Shown here: positions 11,184 through 20,569 of the stretch, in pieces
Position numbering within the stretch: position 1 is the first letter of the stretch
Layout: each line of letters opens with the position of its first letter
From: Trichoplax sp. H2
Lineage: Eukaryota; Placozoa; Uniplacotomia; Trichoplacea
Assembly (NCBI GenBank): GCA_003344405.1
Contig: NOWV01000425.1
Span: forward strand, 1 to 20,569
Direction of reading: 5' to 3'
Length of the DNA stretch: 20,569 nucleotides
Made by a program: the position numbers and the translations under genes
The notes under the pieces: model-generated
Databases searched by the model: none
What the model saw: only the letters and a program-made list of their open reading frames with translations
Told to the model about the DNA's origin: nothing

Positions 11184-11412
11184 TCATACTAACTTCAGCT
11201 TTTTTCCTAACAGCAAGTAACGACATATTTTCATCATTTTAGTGATCTTTCTGGGATATGCCTTAGAATTTTCATTCACACCCGTCTGAACCATCTTCTG
11301 CTGTATCATATTCTTACGATATTGTAAATCGACTGCTGGATTGGCAATAATGCCCAGAGAATCGCAAAGTCCAACAAAAAGGTCCGTTTGTGACATGATA
11401 TAACTTTTGGCT
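11184..11412 (-). CDS. Candidate exon or short ORF, unknown protein
   Basis: An open frame of about 75 codons, with an ATG (11396-11394) giving 70 residues that begin MSQTDLFVGLCDSLG and include NPAVDLQYRKNMIQQKM. Composition is less AT-biased than the surroundings. A plausible acceptor (TTTTTATTAG) lies just before 11412, and a GTATGA donor-like sequence overlaps the stop. It therefore reads better as an internal exon than as a 70-residue gene. The C-terminal part is basic, with no signal peptide or membrane segment. I recognise no domain. Frames this long occur a few times by chance in such DNA. If 13645-13747 is also an exon on this strand, its reading phase (one base left over) is compatible with the two-base start here, which is a one-in-three coincidence. 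Confidence 0.25.
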
Positions 11413-12270
11413 AATAAAAATTAAGCTACCCTTCTAGACAGAAAATCGATTTTTGCGTTCATTTAAATAGGTGTTACATATATTATTTACAGCGATAAGT
11501 TAAGATACCATAATGAGCTAAAATTTATTATGATAGCTTTCTGCAAGAAATTACATTTTATTCTACCTGAATAGAAAACAATTATATTTACTCATCCATA
11601 ATTTAAGTTTAATAATCTATCCTATTGGTTGAGCTTTATAAATTAAATTAGAAATTCAGAATTTTTGAAATATTGCGAAATAACATTGTTTGATCGACTT
11701 CTGCATCATTTATTCAAAGAATAAACCATTCATACAGCACAAAAAGGAATCATTAATTATCATTACTTCCATAATTATTCCATTCGCAGTTACATACACA
11801 CTTATATTCTATAAAGCATCAAAGGTTATCGTACGTAAAGTCATTATTATAAGGTATCAAGCGATTGTATACAGCGCTACACAGTATTCTATACAGTATT
11901 TAAATTGTTAAGAACAATAAAAATAAACTTAATTTTGCGTGATACATATACAAGCAAACTATAAAATTAATTCAACTAAGCAAATTTTATACCTAAATAT
12001 ATATTTCGATCATTACTAAGTCTGCCACCTAATTCATGATCCATGTAATGAATCGACTTTCGCTGGTGTATTTGTCACTTTTAGTTAATGTACGTGCCGA
12101 TACCTCATTTGGATAAAATTTAAAAAGCATGGCAAAACTTTTACAAATATATATAGGTTTTAATTACTATAATTTAAATAAAAATTATAGGAAAATTATT
12201 CTAATAATCGACTTAATTGGAGGACGGTCAGATAGATCAAGTATTAAATTTCGGTGATTTCCTCTATTGT
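11413..12270. other. No gene supported
   Basis: AT-rich. A plus-strand open frame around 11690-11911 starts at TTG, not ATG, and contains one hydrophobic stretch (IIITSIIIPFAVTYTLIFY) that loosely recalls a TM5. No other receptor helices lie around it, so it is not called. Confidence 0.4.
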
Positions 12271-12438
12271 TCATCCTTTATGCCGTGGACAAAAGCTCCA
12301 GTACTTCCATGTAGTGAACTCATCTGTCTTACAGGCCCAATTTTTATTTAATTTCATATTTATGTGCTTGCAGTTTGGACTAGATCCGACTGGACTGTGC
12401 CAAGGGCTACTTGCATGATATGTAAAACTACTTATAGA
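12271..12438 (-). other. Cys/Trp-rich open segment, FN2-like pattern
   Basis: Fifty-five open codons on the minus strand end at a TGA (12271-12273). The translation has three Cys (residues 23, 36, 50), five Trp and the ending WKYWSFCPRHKG. The order C-x12-C with W two residues before the second Cys, then x13-C-P, resembles the C-terminal half of a fibronectin type II module (known pattern: C..WC.T......W.FCP). The first FN2 cysteine and the aromatic N-terminal half are not visible and the spacings are off by one. Splice sites are poor: an acceptor-like CACTTTTAG upstream leads into stop codons. It could be an exon, a decayed exon or chance. Confidence 0.2.
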
Positions 12439-13546
12439 CTATTATTTATTTCCACAACAGCCTAAAAGTGACGGCAATACAGGAAATTTTATATGATACT
12501 TTTGAATAACTTACTGCATAGAATACTAGAAAGTATTTAAGTTACTATCGTACTCAGTTGATTCCACTGTTGTATTTTTTGGAATCTCGGATCAATTTTC
12601 AGTTTCGTATTGCTATTGTTACCCACATTCACTGGATCATAGTTTGTTTCAGAAGGGTCAAAAATTTAAATTAAACTTTTACTCTAACTTATATTTTATA
12701 CAATTATAGACTGATCTAGAGTAATTCGATTAAGGTATAATATAAAATATCGCAAAACTTGCAATATGCCAGATTATTCTTTCCTTGAACTGATTCTACC
12801 TTATGCAATAGTAGCTATTTATATTTTCTCTCTAGGACAAAATGTGATAAATATTAATGACGACTGTTGATGGCAATTTTACATTAAAATTTTATTCCGG
12901 CAAGGAGCAGTCACTGATGTCGTTAAAAATGCATGAACGTAGTGAGCGAGAACATATAATTATCTAGTCAATTAATAAGTAATTTTATTGCTTAAACTAT
13001 CAAATTTTCAGTAAAATAGCTTCCATAACAACCTATCGATTCATTTTTCATTACCAGTAAATAAAAGATACATGAAGCTACTAAACCTTTACAGCTTATA
13101 AAACACATTCATATACGAGTACAGATAAAAAGATATACAGTATAAAATGAGCTTTATAGCTAAAAGCATTCGCTGCAATCGTAGCTAAGAATTATGTAAA
13201 CAGACCAATATCGCAATTGAGTATGGTATAATTAATCGATGACTACTGATCTGCAGTGTACTCATTAGCTTCAACTTTCATTTATATCACTTTACCGTCG
13301 CTCTTTGAAACATTGGTATATAAAGATTCTAATTCTAATATATGCTGTCAACAATTTTTCAAATATAACATTAGATCGTAGTAATTGCTATACCTATTCC
13401 TACTCTAAGACAATCTCTCGATAAGTCATCCCCAGTTATAGCATATTAACAGTTTATAGCTTTATGATTGATTAATTATTGTTGAAAACTGTACTAGTAA
13501 CAGTTAAACAATGTAATAAGTACTGTACATTTCTAGGTCTCAAACT
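12439..13546. other. No gene seen
   Basis: AT-rich DNA with stops in all frames. No repeat, RNA gene or domain-like translation was found. Confidence 0.5.
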
Positions 13547-13637
13547 GATCTCCCTCCTTAAGTAATCAGTGTTTTATAGCCCATTTCTTAAATACGTTGA
13601 CAAACATGGTTTGTCGGACGATCTTCTTGGTCAATTC
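13547..13637. repeat. Short diverged repeat, partner at 19852-19935
   Basis: This aligns in the same orientation with 19852-19935. The ungapped core (13597-13637 against 19895-19935) agrees at 29 of 41 positions, with TTGACAAACATG shared exactly. Weaker similarity runs back to a shared GAT..CT.CTCCT. Read on the minus strand, both cores encode ELTKK, six variable residues, then MFVN, with the differences in the ELT codons being silent. That hints at a coding origin. Confidence 0.4.
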
Positions 13638-13644
13638 TTCTTAC

Positions 13645-13747
13645 AGTGTGATCTAGTTCTCCCCTCATTATTCATTATTAAAATTCCATCATCAAGTCGA
13701 TAAAATATACCATTCTTAACATTGCCGGCCATATAAATTCTATTTTC
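13645..13747 (-). other. Candidate 103-nt exon, unknown protein
   Basis: On the minus strand an acceptor (CTGCGCAG, AG at 13749-13748) is followed by an open frame and then a strong donor (T, then GTAAGA from 13644). The translation contains IYMAGNVKNGIFYRLDDG and then NNEGRTRSH, a composition less biased than its surroundings. Length 103 leaves one base over. No domain recognised. The open stretch alone is within chance expectation; the interest lies in both edges looking like splice sites. Confidence 0.2.
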
Positions 13748-13999
13748 CTGCGCAGATATATGTTAAAAATGAAAGAAACTTAAATTACAACATCAAGTAT
13801 GTACTGAATATATTGAGCTTTACCAACAAGAATTTTTCTTTTAGAACTGCGTATAAGAGCTTTAAAATTTTATGGTTGTATTTTAGATTACTTAAGTTGC
13901 AACTGATATGATTCGCAGGTTCTTGTTCATGGTCTCCTAATTATAACAGGATTATTAGCTTTTCTATCCTTGTACAATCAGTTGGTAACACTAAAGACC

Positions 14000-14070
14000 A
14001 ATGGTTCTTAAAAAATTTTATCTGCTAGAGTATATTGCGCCACTCTGAATTCAATACAATAAGAACCATT
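14000..14070. repeat. Inverted repeat with 11-bp arms
   Basis: AATGGTTCTTA (14000-14010) and its exact reverse complement (14060-14070) enclose a 49-base loop, about 300 bases downstream of the receptor's stop codon. An 11-bp match at this spacing is near what chance gives in AT-rich DNA, so no role is claimed. Confidence 0.3.
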
Positions 14071-14364
14071 AATAATTCACTTCTGTTAATTAATTGAAGT
14101 TAGAATAGAGATTTTCATGGTTTCTAAGATAAGCAGGTCGTTCATTCCAATAAATTCTTAACTTTATTCATTTTATAAACTTATGAACACTTAAAACATA
14201 GACTAATACTATGAATGGTAAAGTGCAAACGGGTTTATAGTAGAATAAATTACATCAAACACAAATAATAAATTCACAATACTACAATTTTCCATATATT
14301 TGAATGATTATATTATAGTACATTAAGCAGTAAAAATTTTCTGAACCTTACTGTAAACATACTT

Positions 14365-14370
14365 TTTATT
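14365..14370 (-). terminator. AATAAA polyadenylation signal of the receptor gene
   Basis: Read on the minus strand, AATAAA begins directly after the receptor's TAA stop codon. This implies an extremely short 3' UTR. AATAAA is frequent in AT-rich DNA, but its position fits. Confidence 0.5.
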
Positions 14371-15450
14371 TTATGTATTGCTGTATCTTAAAAAAGTCGG
14401 ATACCAGTACAAAATAAGAAAAATCATTGGATTGAATAAACAGTTTGCTGGGAAAAGAAGGGTGATAAATACACCAAAAGGAGCAAATTTTTCATTTTTA
14501 TAGCCATCATAACCAAGAGTATAACCAAAAGAAATCACTGTGACTGGCATCCAACACAGGATATTCGTTATCGTAATTAGTCCAGTTGTCAAAATTACGC
14601 CTCGATCAATTTTAGTCGAATTACTTTTTGAACTCTGTATTATTGCTCTGATTTTACCAAAGTATCCAGTTTTTCTTAAATTATAACCTATTGCTATATA
14701 CACTATACTAGTTGCTCCATATATAATTACGGCAGAACAACCGGATAAGAAAATATAAATCTGAACGTCTGAATTGCTGATATCGTCAATAAGACAAAGA
14801 TCACGATACCAATTCACGATACTAACATTTTTCATAGTTACATCAGTAATATAGCATGCAATGGCACCTAAAATACATGATGTAAACCATATTAGGACAC
14901 AAAACAACAATGCGCGCTTGAAATTACATTTCAGCTGAAATTTTAATGGATATACGAGCGCAACGTATCTGTCCAAGGTGATAAGTAATGTGGTTTGACA
15001 TGAAGCGGTTGCCCCAGTAATGGAAATAAAACGTAGCACAGTGCACGGGAAACTTCGAGCCCAACGTCGATGACTGTGACTAAAAGTAAAGTTATAAGAC
15101 ACACTAGTTCTGGCAAATGTTTGATTATAAGTTGCACCTACACCTATGTCCGCAATACATAATACTAGCAAATAAATCGATGAAAGCATATCGGCTAAGC
15201 TAAGGCTCAAAAATAAGGTGGCTGCCACTTGACCAAGCTTACACTGGTTATTTATTTTCTTAGACATAGAGATTGCCAATGATCTATTCCTTTCAAATTG
15301 AATTTTTATCGTACTAGCAATGCGGCTGTTGATCTTGCGCTTTCTTAAATTTTGACAATTAATTACAACAACCAAAATGTTAAATAAAATTCCCAATGAC
15401 CCACACGTCCAGCACAGAATTCTAGAAGGTGATGAATTTAAAATAGCCAT
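14371..15450 (-). CDS. LGR/relaxin-receptor-like class A GPCR, 359 aa
   Basis: A plasma-membrane seven-helix receptor, presumed to signal through heterotrimeric G proteins; ligand unknown. Helices by residue: TM1 11-32 (GILFN), TM2 73-101 (LSLADM, Asp86), TM3 136-160, TM4 179-201 (Trp188), TM5 228-256 (no Pro), TM6 284-311 (CWMP 299-302), TM7 324-348 (NPMIF 340-344, Phe replacing the Tyr of NPxxY). DRY is at 160-162, followed by ALVYP. Cys136 and Cys219 can form the TM3-ECL2 disulfide. N-glycosylation sequons lie at Asn5, 109, 120 and 208. The W-A-R-S..C run before TM3, TLDRYVALVYP and LFPANCLFNP resemble the LGR/relaxin-receptor group, but no leucine-rich ectodomain is present. The first intracellular loop (33-72) is about 40 residues and basic, against the usual 6-12; the pseudogene at 5539-6800 shares it. 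The frame is intronless from this ATG, with an in-frame TAA 13-15 bases upstream. An acceptor-like CACCTTCTAG at codons 7-10 leaves open that upstream exons join there instead. Confidence 0.95.
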   Translation of the reverse strand: MAILNSSPSRILCWTCGSLGILFNILVVVINCQNLRKRKINSRIASTIKIQFERNRSLAISMSKKINNQCKLGQVAATLFLSLSLADMLSSIYLLVLCIADIGVGATYNQTFARTSVSYNFTFSHSHRRWARSFPCTVLRFISITGATASCQTTLLITLDRYVALVYPLKFQLKCNFKRALLFCVLIWFTSCILGAIACYITDVTMKNVSIVNWYRDLCLIDDISNSDVQIYIFLSGCSAVIIYGATSIVYIAIGYNLRKTGYFGKIRAIIQSSKSNSTKIDRGVILTTGLITITNILCWMPVTVISFGYTLGYDGYKNEKFAPFGVFITLLFPANCLFNPMIFLILYWYPTFLRYSNT

Positions 15451-15477
15451 TATAATTATATTTTATACTGAAAGGAG
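15422..15477 (-). other. Two splice-acceptor-like sites at the receptor's 5' end
   Basis: Minus-strand CTCCTTTCAG (AG at 15469-15468) lies 17 bases before the ATG and would put an intron in the 5' UTR. A fusion through it in the receptor frame is blocked by TAA at 15465-15463. A second acceptor, CACCTTCTAG (AG at 15423-15422), sits inside the apparent N-terminus, just before TM1, and has no such block. The pseudogene has CATACCCGAG at the matching place. Either could be real. Confidence 0.3.
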
Positions 15478-17189
15478 TATAAAGATTTGCTATTTAGGCA
15501 TAGTAGGTTATGATGCCAAAAAATCTTGAAGTGAATTGTGTTAAATTCATTTATATAGAGAGCAAATTGAGTAATTGCCTCAGTTTATTAAATTTTGATC
15601 AGATTGAAACGATTTGCCTTCTGTTAATTTATCAACAGCACCAATGCCAGGGACTACTAAGCATTAGACTAATCAAATTTTTCTCCTTATGAATCTCTTC
15701 CTGACTACGGTAATGCAAATATTATAAAAGCCCAATGCTTTTAATACTAAAGTTATCATTGATTAGAGGAAAGGTTTATTCAAATAGAATACATATGTAT
15801 AAGGAAAATGACATGCGAATAGTAAGTTATTACTATGCATGGCGTTCTTAGTTATAAATGTTACTATATAATAATTGCAAGTTTCATTACCAGCTTTTAT
15901 CAATACATAGAATTGCCTATAATTAAACTTGAAAGTAGATAATTAGTTTCCGATAAAATTCATTGTGATTCAAGTAAAAACAATACCAGTTGTCTCTACA
16001 AGTTTAGAGAGATTTTTACAAGTTCTGTCTACCATCAGATGATTATAATTCAGAATGCACTATTACAAAGGGACTGTCACTTTCCGCCAAATAGTTTGTA
16101 ATAGTTTTTAACACTAGTATTACTAAAGGTCATTTTCATCTATTAAAGGTCAATCTAAAAACGTGCTTCCACGTTTCTAAACTATTTATAAACCGTAACT
16201 ATCCACCTGTCATATTAATCTGTTAACAAATGTAATTTAGAATTGAAAATAAGAGATAATGTCGATCTCGAATCTTCTTCCACACGCAATGTACAGCAGT
16301 TTACATTAAAAAATTAAAACCCTGCTTTTACTTACGTAGTTCGCTAAATCGCGTTTACAAATAAATACATACAATACAAAAATAAATAGAACAGCAACAT
16401 AATTACAATTGTTTCAATTATACTCTCCTTTATTATTGTCTTCTATATTTTAATAAAACTAATTGTATATAAGCATCTGCAGAGGACAAATCCCAAAGTA
16501 AACGATAGAAGATTAATATTACATCACGATAACATTTAATTTCAGCTGGATACAAAATTTTAATCCCATATAGATTAAAATGTTAATAAATCAAAACAAA
16601 AATTTCGATTTTTATTATTCGAGAAATCACATATATAATGGCTTCTGCAAAATTTACGAGTACTATCTTCATAGCAATTCGTATACTGTTATTAAAGTGC
16701 TAAATCTACCTAATTTTAGTTTAAATAAATAATCTACTCTATGCCATCAATCAAATCCTGTTGGCAGTCTCCTATATTTGAAGAAAAATGTCCTATTCAA
16801 ATTTCTAACATATTTTTTTGAGTTGTTGGGAGTAGTATCATATACATTTTCTATACCAATTTACTATTGGGTTACTTTATACTGTAAGCCACACACGCTT
16901 ATAAAATAACGTGCGCTCCAGGGTATTAAAGGGATTGGGTTGACTAAGACTAAAGACTACAGTAAGCGTATAAATAAAGAAGTGTTGCCTAATACAACAT
17001 TTGGTTAATTAGTTCTTCTCTATTCGAAATTAGATGCCATTCATCTAGCCATAAATCACTACCACTTGAAATATCTCGTAAAAAAATCAGTGATACTTTC
17101 TGAAAATATCAGTATACGTGAGTGTGAGTAACTTGCACAGGATAAGGTATTAGTGGATACCGGTAGTTAATTAATGATGATGAAGCGAC
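15478..17189. other. No gene seen; upstream flank of the receptor
   Basis: No leucine-rich, LDLa or other ectodomain exon can be recognised here on the minus strand. A 60-codon plus-strand open frame at 15510-15692 has no domain and no supporting context and is left out. No repeat or RNA gene seen. Confidence 0.45.
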
Positions 17190-17324
17190 TCATCTCACTG
17201 TGCTATTTGGAGTACGTGATGTTTTAAGGTCGCGGCTAATGGCTTTCATTTGTTCCCTCATAATTGGAGTTGTTTTGTCTCCGAGCAATATATTTTCAGA
17301 AAGCATGTTTACTACCGCTAACAT
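17190..17324 (-). other. Short ORF, 44 codons, unknown
   Basis: An ATG at 17324 opens 44 codons to a TGA (17190-17192). The translation begins MLAVVNMLSENILLGDK and continues with an amphipathic, charged stretch (MREQMKAISRDLKTS). It looks more protein-like than most of the background. The G+C is locally raised, which also lengthens chance frames: the opposite strand is open too (ATG 17239, 38 codons, beginning MAFICSLIIGVVLS, signal-peptide-like). At most one of the two is real. Confidence 0.15.
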
Positions 17325-18023
17325 TTATGTATATTATGAATCAAGCAATAGCTAAATCCCAGTTGATATTTCAGTAGAAAACATCACGTGATGATTTAAA
17401 TATACAAAAAAACTAAAGTGGCAACAATTTTAGATATGAATATGATTACCTAAACGTTCATAAAAGTGCCCTACTTTTGTAACTTAAACTTGAGTTAGAT
17501 ATCAATGGCAATCTAAAATGATATTAATAAGACTTACTGAAACAGGTTTAGGTGACGTAAATATTTAAATTATGTATTAGTGATTCTCCCAGGATTAGTT
17601 TCACTCACTTTCTATAATTAAATGACGAAACATGTTAAGACAGTAAGTATTATCCATCAATATGTATTTACGAGAAGTATTGTAAGCTGAAATCTTCTGC
17701 AGCTGACTGCGTACGTGAATAAGTGTATCTACAACAGCTATAATCGAATATCTAACCAAAGATTCGAAAATATTGCTTTAAAAAATTTAACTTGTCGGTA
17801 GACTTATTAGCCTATGTTTCATACTTATGTTACGAACGAACTTTTATTTAAGAGCCGTAATAAAGTTATCATGTGATAGATTATCTAGAAATGTACTAAT
17901 AATTAATTAATTTGTGCACGTAACAAAATTAAATACGCGTAAATTGATAGGCTTTCAATCAAGTTCGGGTTCACAATTTAGTCTGAATATTAGAGATATA
18001 TAGCTTTTAGTGATCTCCTGACG
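17325..18023. other. No gene seen
   Basis: AT-rich sequence with no supported feature on either strand. Confidence 0.5.
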
Positions 18024-18152
18024 ATGGAAGATTGCGCGTATTTTGGCTTTTGCCTAGGCGAATACTCCGAGAGCAGGCCTAACAGTGAGCTTATTGTGAT
18101 TAATTTCCTACTATTAGTGTCTAACTTTCTCGCTGCGAACTTGAGTTTGTAA
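18024..18152 (+). other. Short ORF, 42 codons, unknown
   Basis: An ATG opens 42 codons beginning MEDCAYFGFCLGEYSES and ending in a hydrophobic stretch (LIVINFLLLVSNFLAANL). The frame stays open for about ten codons upstream of the ATG. A small tail-anchored protein or an exon ending in a membrane segment is conceivable, but the length is well within chance. Confidence 0.12.
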
Positions 18153-19851
18153 TAATTTCTTTCATATTGATGACTTATTTATAAATTTCTTACGCAACAT
18201 AAACTATAAGTTCTGAATCGAGTCTATAAATTCTGTTTAGTTAAAATGAATCTACTCAGCGCATAATGAAATATTTAGTGAAGTTGTACCAATGTTACTG
18301 AGTACGGTATATCTTACTTTATGTTAACATTGTGTCATTTAGACAATTATGATAGCAATCTAGGCAGATCTACATAAATTTATCGATAGTATTGTTATAA
18401 TTTCGCCAAGATATCATACTATGTCCCTAGGAAAGTTTTTACTAACTGCTTTAGTTAGAAGATAATAAGAATAGTTACAGTACTATACAGTATTTTAGAT
18501 AGTTGCTAATTTTCTTCAATAATTAATATAATTAGTTATTGGATAATTAACTATTGAATACTATAGCGTTTTTAAAATAAATAGAAATGCAACCGTAAGA
18601 TCATCGTCAATCTTTACAATCGGTTGAAATACAAGCATTTTTACATCATATAAAGCAACTAATACTAATACTCAGTCATCATTTATAAATAGTGACCTAA
18701 TCTTTGCAGATTCATTATATATTGTTACGATTAAGTAGCTGTAATATATACCGATCATCAAATTCCAAATTTTAGAAAAATAAGGGCTTTATTGAATCTT
18801 ATACAAAGATTAACTACACATAGCTCTACTCTAGCCGAATAATACTACTAAAGACTTCTAGAGCGAACTAACAGGATAATCTAAAGTTGCATGCTTTTAT
18901 ACTTTTCGTAGCATTCGCAGCTGCAATCCGCACGGCAACCTTTTACCTTATTGTACACGTACTTAAATCATTCTTAGTAACACTATTCTACCGCGGACCA
19001 TCATTAATTTGATATGGATACGACTACAGTATTTATGTAGACATTATTTACACCAGCCAAAGTACAATGAATTAACCATATCCTATATTATATGATTTAG
19101 GTCCTATTTTTACCTATAACCTTATTAGTAACTCAACACCTTACTGTATATAGTCATCTGTACTCTAGCATAGAGTCTATACCACTACAGTCTATAGTTA
19201 CGGCTACCAAATATCTATTAGGATAAATATAGAAGTTACGCACGCTACCGTATATTATACTAAACATGGCTAACAATCTACAATCACAATACTAAGTTAT
19301 ATTACAGTAGCATATTTAATAGCTTTTATGAAATTAGTATCAAATTATATCCTAAATGGGGTACGATAAACGATAGCTGGTCTGAAAATGGGTATTACTA
19401 TCACGCTTCATTGCCTAGCCCCAGTTATTATTATTAATACTAGTGCAAACTCCCGTCGCTTTGCTGACGGTTTACGATAATGTGCTCATTTAACAGATAG
19501 TATTACCATTTGATAGACCTGTCATAGGTTCAGTAACTTTTTATCGTGTATCCGTGTACTGTATGCTGTACAAAAGTACTGTACTGTAGGTAGAAAGAAG
19601 TAAAAAAACTCAGGAATTCATTGGCACTAAGTTTTTAGACCTTAGATCGCTTCAGTATAATTGCGATTATGTATATTTGTAATACTGTACTACCTTTAGC
19701 CCTAATTCTACTAGTCACCCGGTAATTAGTATCCCAGTAAAGCGGTTAAAAATAGTTTATTATTTGAAGTTTACTGTTGAATATTACAGCAGCAAAAAAC
19801 TCCAAATCACGTAACTACATACAACTAGCTCAAAGGCTATCGATTCTACTC
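18153..19851. other. No gene seen; many TACTGTA/TACAGTA strings
   Basis: AT-rich with no open frame of note. TACTGTA or TACAGTA heptamers appear repeatedly here, including overlapping copies at 19577-19583 and 19582-19588 and another at 19558-19564. Whether this exceeds expectation was not computed. Confidence 0.4.
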
Positions 19852-19935
19852 CTCTTTAGCAGAGTCAGCTTTTTATGCATTCCCTACAGGCATATTGACA
19901 AACATGTCTGTTAAATCTTTCTTCTTAGTTAATTC
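19852..19935. repeat. Short diverged repeat, partner at 13547-13637
   Basis: Second copy of the roughly 90-bp sequence described at 13547-13637. On the minus strand it reads ELTKKKDLTDMFVNMPVGNA before a stop. The ELTKK and MFVN parts are shared with the partner. Confidence 0.4.
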
Positions 19936-20026
19936 AAGTAAAAACCTAACTTAGCTTATCCTGTAGTATTTCTAGTACTACTTAATATTTAGTATGACTC
20001 CTACAAGTGCAAGGCCCTAACCAGGT

Positions 20027-20290
20027 ATGATTGCCATCCCTCACTCTGAGCCAATCATGCGTGATTTACTGAGACACACTGATGTCGCTTATCGAGGGGC
20101 CCTGTAGTCTCACTTAAGGAAGGTAATCCTCACACCGCTAGTCTGCTCGGGTCTAGCGTGACTGTTTTATTCATCACTACCGGAGCCTCACTATAACCTA
20201 CTTTCCTACAGTATCTTAGGTTACTCTATATCAATTTGCAATTTTGATGCAAGGATTAGAACATCGTTATCGTCGCTATTTAAAAATAAG
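20027..20290. other. GC-rich island with interrupted open frame
   Basis: Bases 20041-20160 contain 62 G or C out of 120 (52%), against about 30% around them. On the plus strand one frame from the ATG at 20027 runs 26 codons (MIAIPHSEPIMRDLLRHTDV...), a TAG at 20105, 17 codons, a TGA at 20159, then 43 codons to 20290. Minus-strand frames are also long. A short hairpin, CGCTAG (20136-20141) with CTAGCG (20153-20158), lies inside. Options are a decayed coding segment or transposon piece, a structured non-coding RNA, or foreign DNA. I matched it to no rRNA, snRNA or SRP RNA. Confidence 0.3.
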
Positions 20291-20569
20291 TAAAAATCAA
20301 AGAATTTTTTAGATAAATTTGTGTACTTCACCGCATATTTTATTATTTATTAAATGAGCTTATGAGATTATTTGCAGGATCAGTCTAGTTACATTTAATT
20401 TAAAAGCTACTAAGATTAAGCTATACTTTCAAAACCGACAAGGTTGAAACCTTGATCAAAATACAAGCATCAGCGTTGTTGATGAGCATCGATTATATCT
20501 AGCTTTTCACTATACAACAATTATCAGGTACTATAAAAATCGAATAAAAAATGACAAAACGGGCATTTT

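Noticed and set aside
11690-11911. Hydrophobic open frame resembling a TM5
   Set aside because: It starts at TTG, has only one membrane-like stretch and no other receptor helices nearby in any frame.
14943-15137. 64-codon minus-strand open frame
   Set aside because: It overlaps the receptor coding frame in another phase, a by-product of that gene.
15510-15692. 60-codon plus-strand open frame upstream of the receptor
   Set aside because: No domain or context, and a length expected by chance.
20027-20160. Similarity to 5S rRNA, U1/U2 snRNA or SRP RNA
   Set aside because: Compared by eye with the known conserved boxes; only short fragments agree and the order is wrong.

Overview
The window looks like nuclear DNA from an AT-rich animal genome. 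By eye it is about 30% G+C. It has no bacterial gene packing, no Shine-Dalgarno-spaced operons and no rRNA or tRNA that I can recognise. The two secure loci are both rhodopsin-type (class A) seven-transmembrane receptors, a metazoan-style family. CpG is common (CGCG near 374, 1117, 1137, 5880, 17231 and 18035), which suggests little CpG methylation decay. Single-exon LGR-like receptors, AT richness and modest spacing fit an early-branching animal such as a placozoan, but that assignment is inference.

Layout. 1-5538: mostly non-coding. It holds a long-armed inverted repeat (378-470), copies of a diverged dispersed repeat (1131-1386 on +, 2849-2881 on -) and one weak candidate for a small secreted peptide (1524-1709). 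5539-6800 (+): a receptor pseudogene that retains recognisable TM1-TM7 but is broken by two frameshifts, two stop codons and a frame-changing 107-bp internal tandem duplication. 6801-14364: mostly non-coding, with a third copy of the dispersed repeat (8388-8574) and three weak minus-strand exon candidates (11184-11412, 12271-12438, 13645-13747). 14371-15450 (-): an intact 359-residue receptor, the only confident protein-coding gene. 15470-20569: mostly non-coding, with short open segments, a second copy of a roughly 90-bp repeat (19852-19935, partner 13547-13637) and a sharply GC-rich island (about 20041-20160, 52% G+C by count).

The two receptor loci lie about 7.6 kb apart on opposite strands and are clearly related. 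They share an unusually long first intracellular loop, the ECL1 W-x-R signature before the TM3 cysteine, and LGR/relaxin-receptor-like TM3 and TM7 patterns. The simplest reading is an old receptor duplication in which one copy decayed. Nothing else in the window can be tied to them functionally.

Caution on short open frames: at this base composition about 8% of random codons are stops, so dozens of open stretches of 40-50 codons and several above 60 are expected by chance in 20 kb. Every short ORF or exon listed is a hypothesis, scored accordingly.
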